DNA from: Deltaproteobacteria bacterium
Lineage (GTDB): Bacteria > Desulfobacterota > GWC2-55-46
Length of the DNA stretch: 15,206 nt
Reading direction: 5' to 3'
Assembly: GCA_016234955.1 (NCBI GenBank)
Contig: JACRNN010000069.1
Span: forward strand, 1-15,206
Made by a program: the position numbers and the translations under genes
The notes under the pieces: model-generated
Databases searched by the model: none
What the model was told of the DNA's origin: nothing
Seen by the model: only the letters and a program-made list of their open reading frames with translations
Shown here: one piece after another, positions 13,637 through 15,206 of the stretch
Layout of the letters: the number at the start of each line of letters is the position of its first letter
How positions within the stretch are numbered: the first letter of the stretch is position 1

Positions 13637-15206
13637 ATGAATCTGCAAATATCTCCAGACATAGAGCCGGAAGTCGAGACAGGGGCGTCGGTCATCGCGC
13701 GCATATTGAAAAAGCACGGGATCGATAGGGTCTTTACCTTCCCCGGAGGGACAATCGCCCCGGTATTCGAGGAGCTTATAAAAGAGGGGATAGAGATAAT
13801 ATGCGCTCGCCATGAACAGGGGGCCGGGTACATGGCCCTTGCCATAGCGAGGCTCACGAGGACCCCGCAGGTCGTCATGGTCACTTCAGGCCCGGGGGCC
13901 ACCAACCTCGCTACAGTTGTAGCCGACGCGTACTTCGATTCCACCCCCCTGATAGCGATAACCGGGCAGGTGGGCACCGGGGAGCTCAAGAGCGGGAGGC
14001 GGGTCAGGCAGGTCGGTTTCCAGCAGGTGGATACCGTATCGATGATGGCCCCTGTTTCAAAGGCCGCGTTCCAGCCGGAGTCTCCAGAGGACCTCTACGT
14101 GGTGATGGAGGAGGCCATAGCCATCTCCACCGCAGGCCGCCCCGGCCCCGTGGTTGTTGACCTGCCGATGAACGTACAGAGGTCCACGGTTAAAGGCCCC
14201 TTGAGGCCTCGGGCAAGGGTCGCTTCAGCCAACCCGGCCATAGACCCCGAGACCCTTGAAGATGTGGCGCGGCTCATATCCGAGGCGAGCCGGCCGGTGA
14301 TATTCGCCGGCAACGGGGTGCTCCTCTCCGGGGCCGTGGCGGAGTTGAGGAGGCTCAGTTACGGGCGAAATATCCCGGTGGTCATGAGCCTCTTGAGCGT
14401 CGGGGCAATGCCGTCAGGATCGCCCCTATCCCTCGGCTTCATCGGGCACACCGGCAACCAGTACGCCGGATGCGCCGTGCATAACGCGGACCTCCTCCTT
14501 GTCGTCGGCGCGAGGCTCGACGTCCGGCAGACGGGGACGCTAACCGACAGGTTCCTGAAGGAAGGCAAGGTCGTCAGGATAGACCTCGACACTTCGGAGC
14601 TCGACCACCCGAGGGTCGGCGCGGATATCAGTATCCACTCGGACGCGAGGGAGGCGCTCACCGGCATATTGAAGGCCCTGGAACCGAGGCCGATCAAAGA
14701 CCTCTCGGCCTGGATGGAGAGGATCGAGGGATGGAAGAGGGAGTTCCCGCTCGCGTATGAGAAGAGCTCAAGGGTGCTGAAACCCCAGCAGGTTATTGAA
14801 ACCGTAAGCAGGCTGACGTCCAACAGGAAGGCGATAGTGACCTCCGGGGTGGGCTCCCATCAGCAGTGGGCCGCCCGGCACTTCGACTTCGACTTCCCCG
14901 AAAGGGTCTGGCTCACCTCGGCGGGCCACGGCGCGATGGGCTATGACCTGCCGAGCGCCATAGGCGCGCAGCTCGCCAACCCCGACGCCCTCGTCGTATG
15001 CTTTGCCGGGGACGGCTCCATACAGATGAACATCCAGGAGCTACAGACGATAGTGGACTACTCCACCCCCGTAAAGATATTCGTCCTCGACAATTCGAGG
15101 CTCGCCCTCGTCTCCCAGTTCCAGCTCTTCAACTGGAAGACGGACCCGACGACCGGGAACAAGAAGAACCCGGACTTCGCGGCCATAGCAAAGGCCTACG
15201 GCATAA
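13637..15206 (+). CDS. Acetolactate-synthase-like ThDP-dependent enzyme (3' end outside window)
   Basis: The frame is open from ATG 13637 to the window end, 523 codons, with a GAGGGG ribosome binding site at 13624-13629. It is a thiamine-diphosphate enzyme of the acetolactate synthase family. The N-terminal pyrimidine-binding domain has the catalytic E60 in CARHEQGAGYMALA and VTSGPGATNL. A central FAD/DHAP-like domain follows, and then the pyrophosphate-binding domain with SAGHGAMGYDLPSAIGA and FAGDGS (G458-D459-G460) ending in LDN (484-486). Catalytic-type residues look intact. About 40-70 residues should remain beyond the window. Its place at the end of a sugar operon argues against valine/isoleucine synthesis. 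A known relative, YerE, adds a two-carbon unit from pyruvate to a keto sugar to make a branched sugar. Whether this enzyme does so is inference. Confidence 0.87.
   Translation, partial: MNLQISPDIEPEVETGASVIARILKKHGIDRVFTFPGGTIAPVFEELIKEGIEIICARHEQGAGYMALAIARLTRTPQVVMVTSGPGATNLATVVADAYFDSTPLIAITGQVGTGELKSGRRVRQVGFQQVDTVSMMAPVSKAAFQPESPEDLYVVMEEAIAISTAGRPGPVVVDLPMNVQRSTVKGPLRPRARVASANPAIDPETLEDVARLISEASRPVIFAGNGVLLSGAVAELRRLSYGRNIPVVMSLLSVGAMPSGSPLSLGFIGHTGNQYAGCAVHNADLLLVVGARLDVRQTGTLTDRFLKEGKVVRIDLDTSELDHPRVGADISIHSDAREALTGILKALEPRPIKDLSAWMERIEGWKREFPLAYEKSSRVLKPQQVIETVSRLTSNRKAIVTSGVGSHQQWAARHFDFDFPERVWLTSAGHGAMGYDLPSAIGAQLANPDALVVCFAGDGSIQMNIQELQTIVDYSTPVKIFVLDNSRLALVSQFQLFNWKTDPTTGNKKNPDFAAIAKAYGI

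Noticed and set aside
13637..15206. Housekeeping acetolactate synthase (ilvB) label
   Set aside because: The family resemblance is real, but the sugar-operon context and lack of a visible ilvN make a branched-chain amino acid role unlikely, so no ilvB symbol was given.

Overview
The window reads as chromosomal DNA from a flagellated Gram-negative bacterium. Every gene lies on the + strand. The DNA is GC-rich by eye, yet it uses ATA for Ile and AGG for Arg very heavily. That codon style, plus G-rich and C-rich palindromic repeats, suggests a Desulfobacterota- or Nitrospirota-like lineage. This is an impression, not an assignment.

Region 1 (1-2988) is the end of a flagellar operon. It holds the C-terminal part of flgK, then flgL, a small hemerythrin-like (HHE) protein, csrA and fliW. 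FlgK and FlgL form the hook-filament junction. CsrA and FliW form the known switch that ties flagellin translation to filament assembly.

Region 2 (2989-3373) is the only long non-coding stretch before the sugar genes. It contains an array of 7-bp TTATC units with inverted copies, two mutually exclusive hairpins, a possible sigma-28 promoter and a very good sigma-54 (-24/-12) promoter just before pseB.

Region 3 (3374-15206) is a long sugar-biosynthesis operon, probably making a nonulosonic acid or related sugar for flagellin glycosylation. The order is pseB, pseC, a 56-residue zinc-ribbon protein too small for routine gene calling, a Gfo/Idh/MocA oxidoreductase, a NeuB-family synthase, an SpsF-like cytidylyltransferase, a glutamate-1-semialdehyde-type aminotransferase, a second Gfo/Idh/MocA oxidoreductase, a PseG-like UDP-sugar hydrolase, a three-domain sugar C-methyltransferase-like protein, and an acetolactate-synthase-like ThDP enzyme that runs off the window. 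Most junctions overlap or are tightly spaced. The exceptions are a 164-bp AT-rich gap after pseC and a 207-bp repeat-filled gap after the aminotransferase.

How the genes fit together: PseB and PseC would make a UDP-4-amino-4,6-dideoxy sugar, the PseG-like protein would remove UDP, the NeuB-like enzyme would condense the sugar with PEP, and the SpsF-like enzyme would activate the product with CMP. The remaining enzymes (two oxidoreductases, the GSA-type aminotransferase, the C-methyltransferase-like protein and the ThDP enzyme) exceed what pseudaminic acid needs. The synthase also carries a legionaminic/sialic-type motif rather than the PseI-type one. No PseH-like acetyltransferase, flagellin or glycosyltransferase is visible here. 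The most interesting reading is a non-standard, possibly branched or extra-aminated, flagellar sugar under flagellar promoter control.

Two nearly identical 47-nt palindromic repeats, in opposite orientation, sit in frame inside two neighbouring genes of the operon and are translated as proline/glycine-rich peptides.
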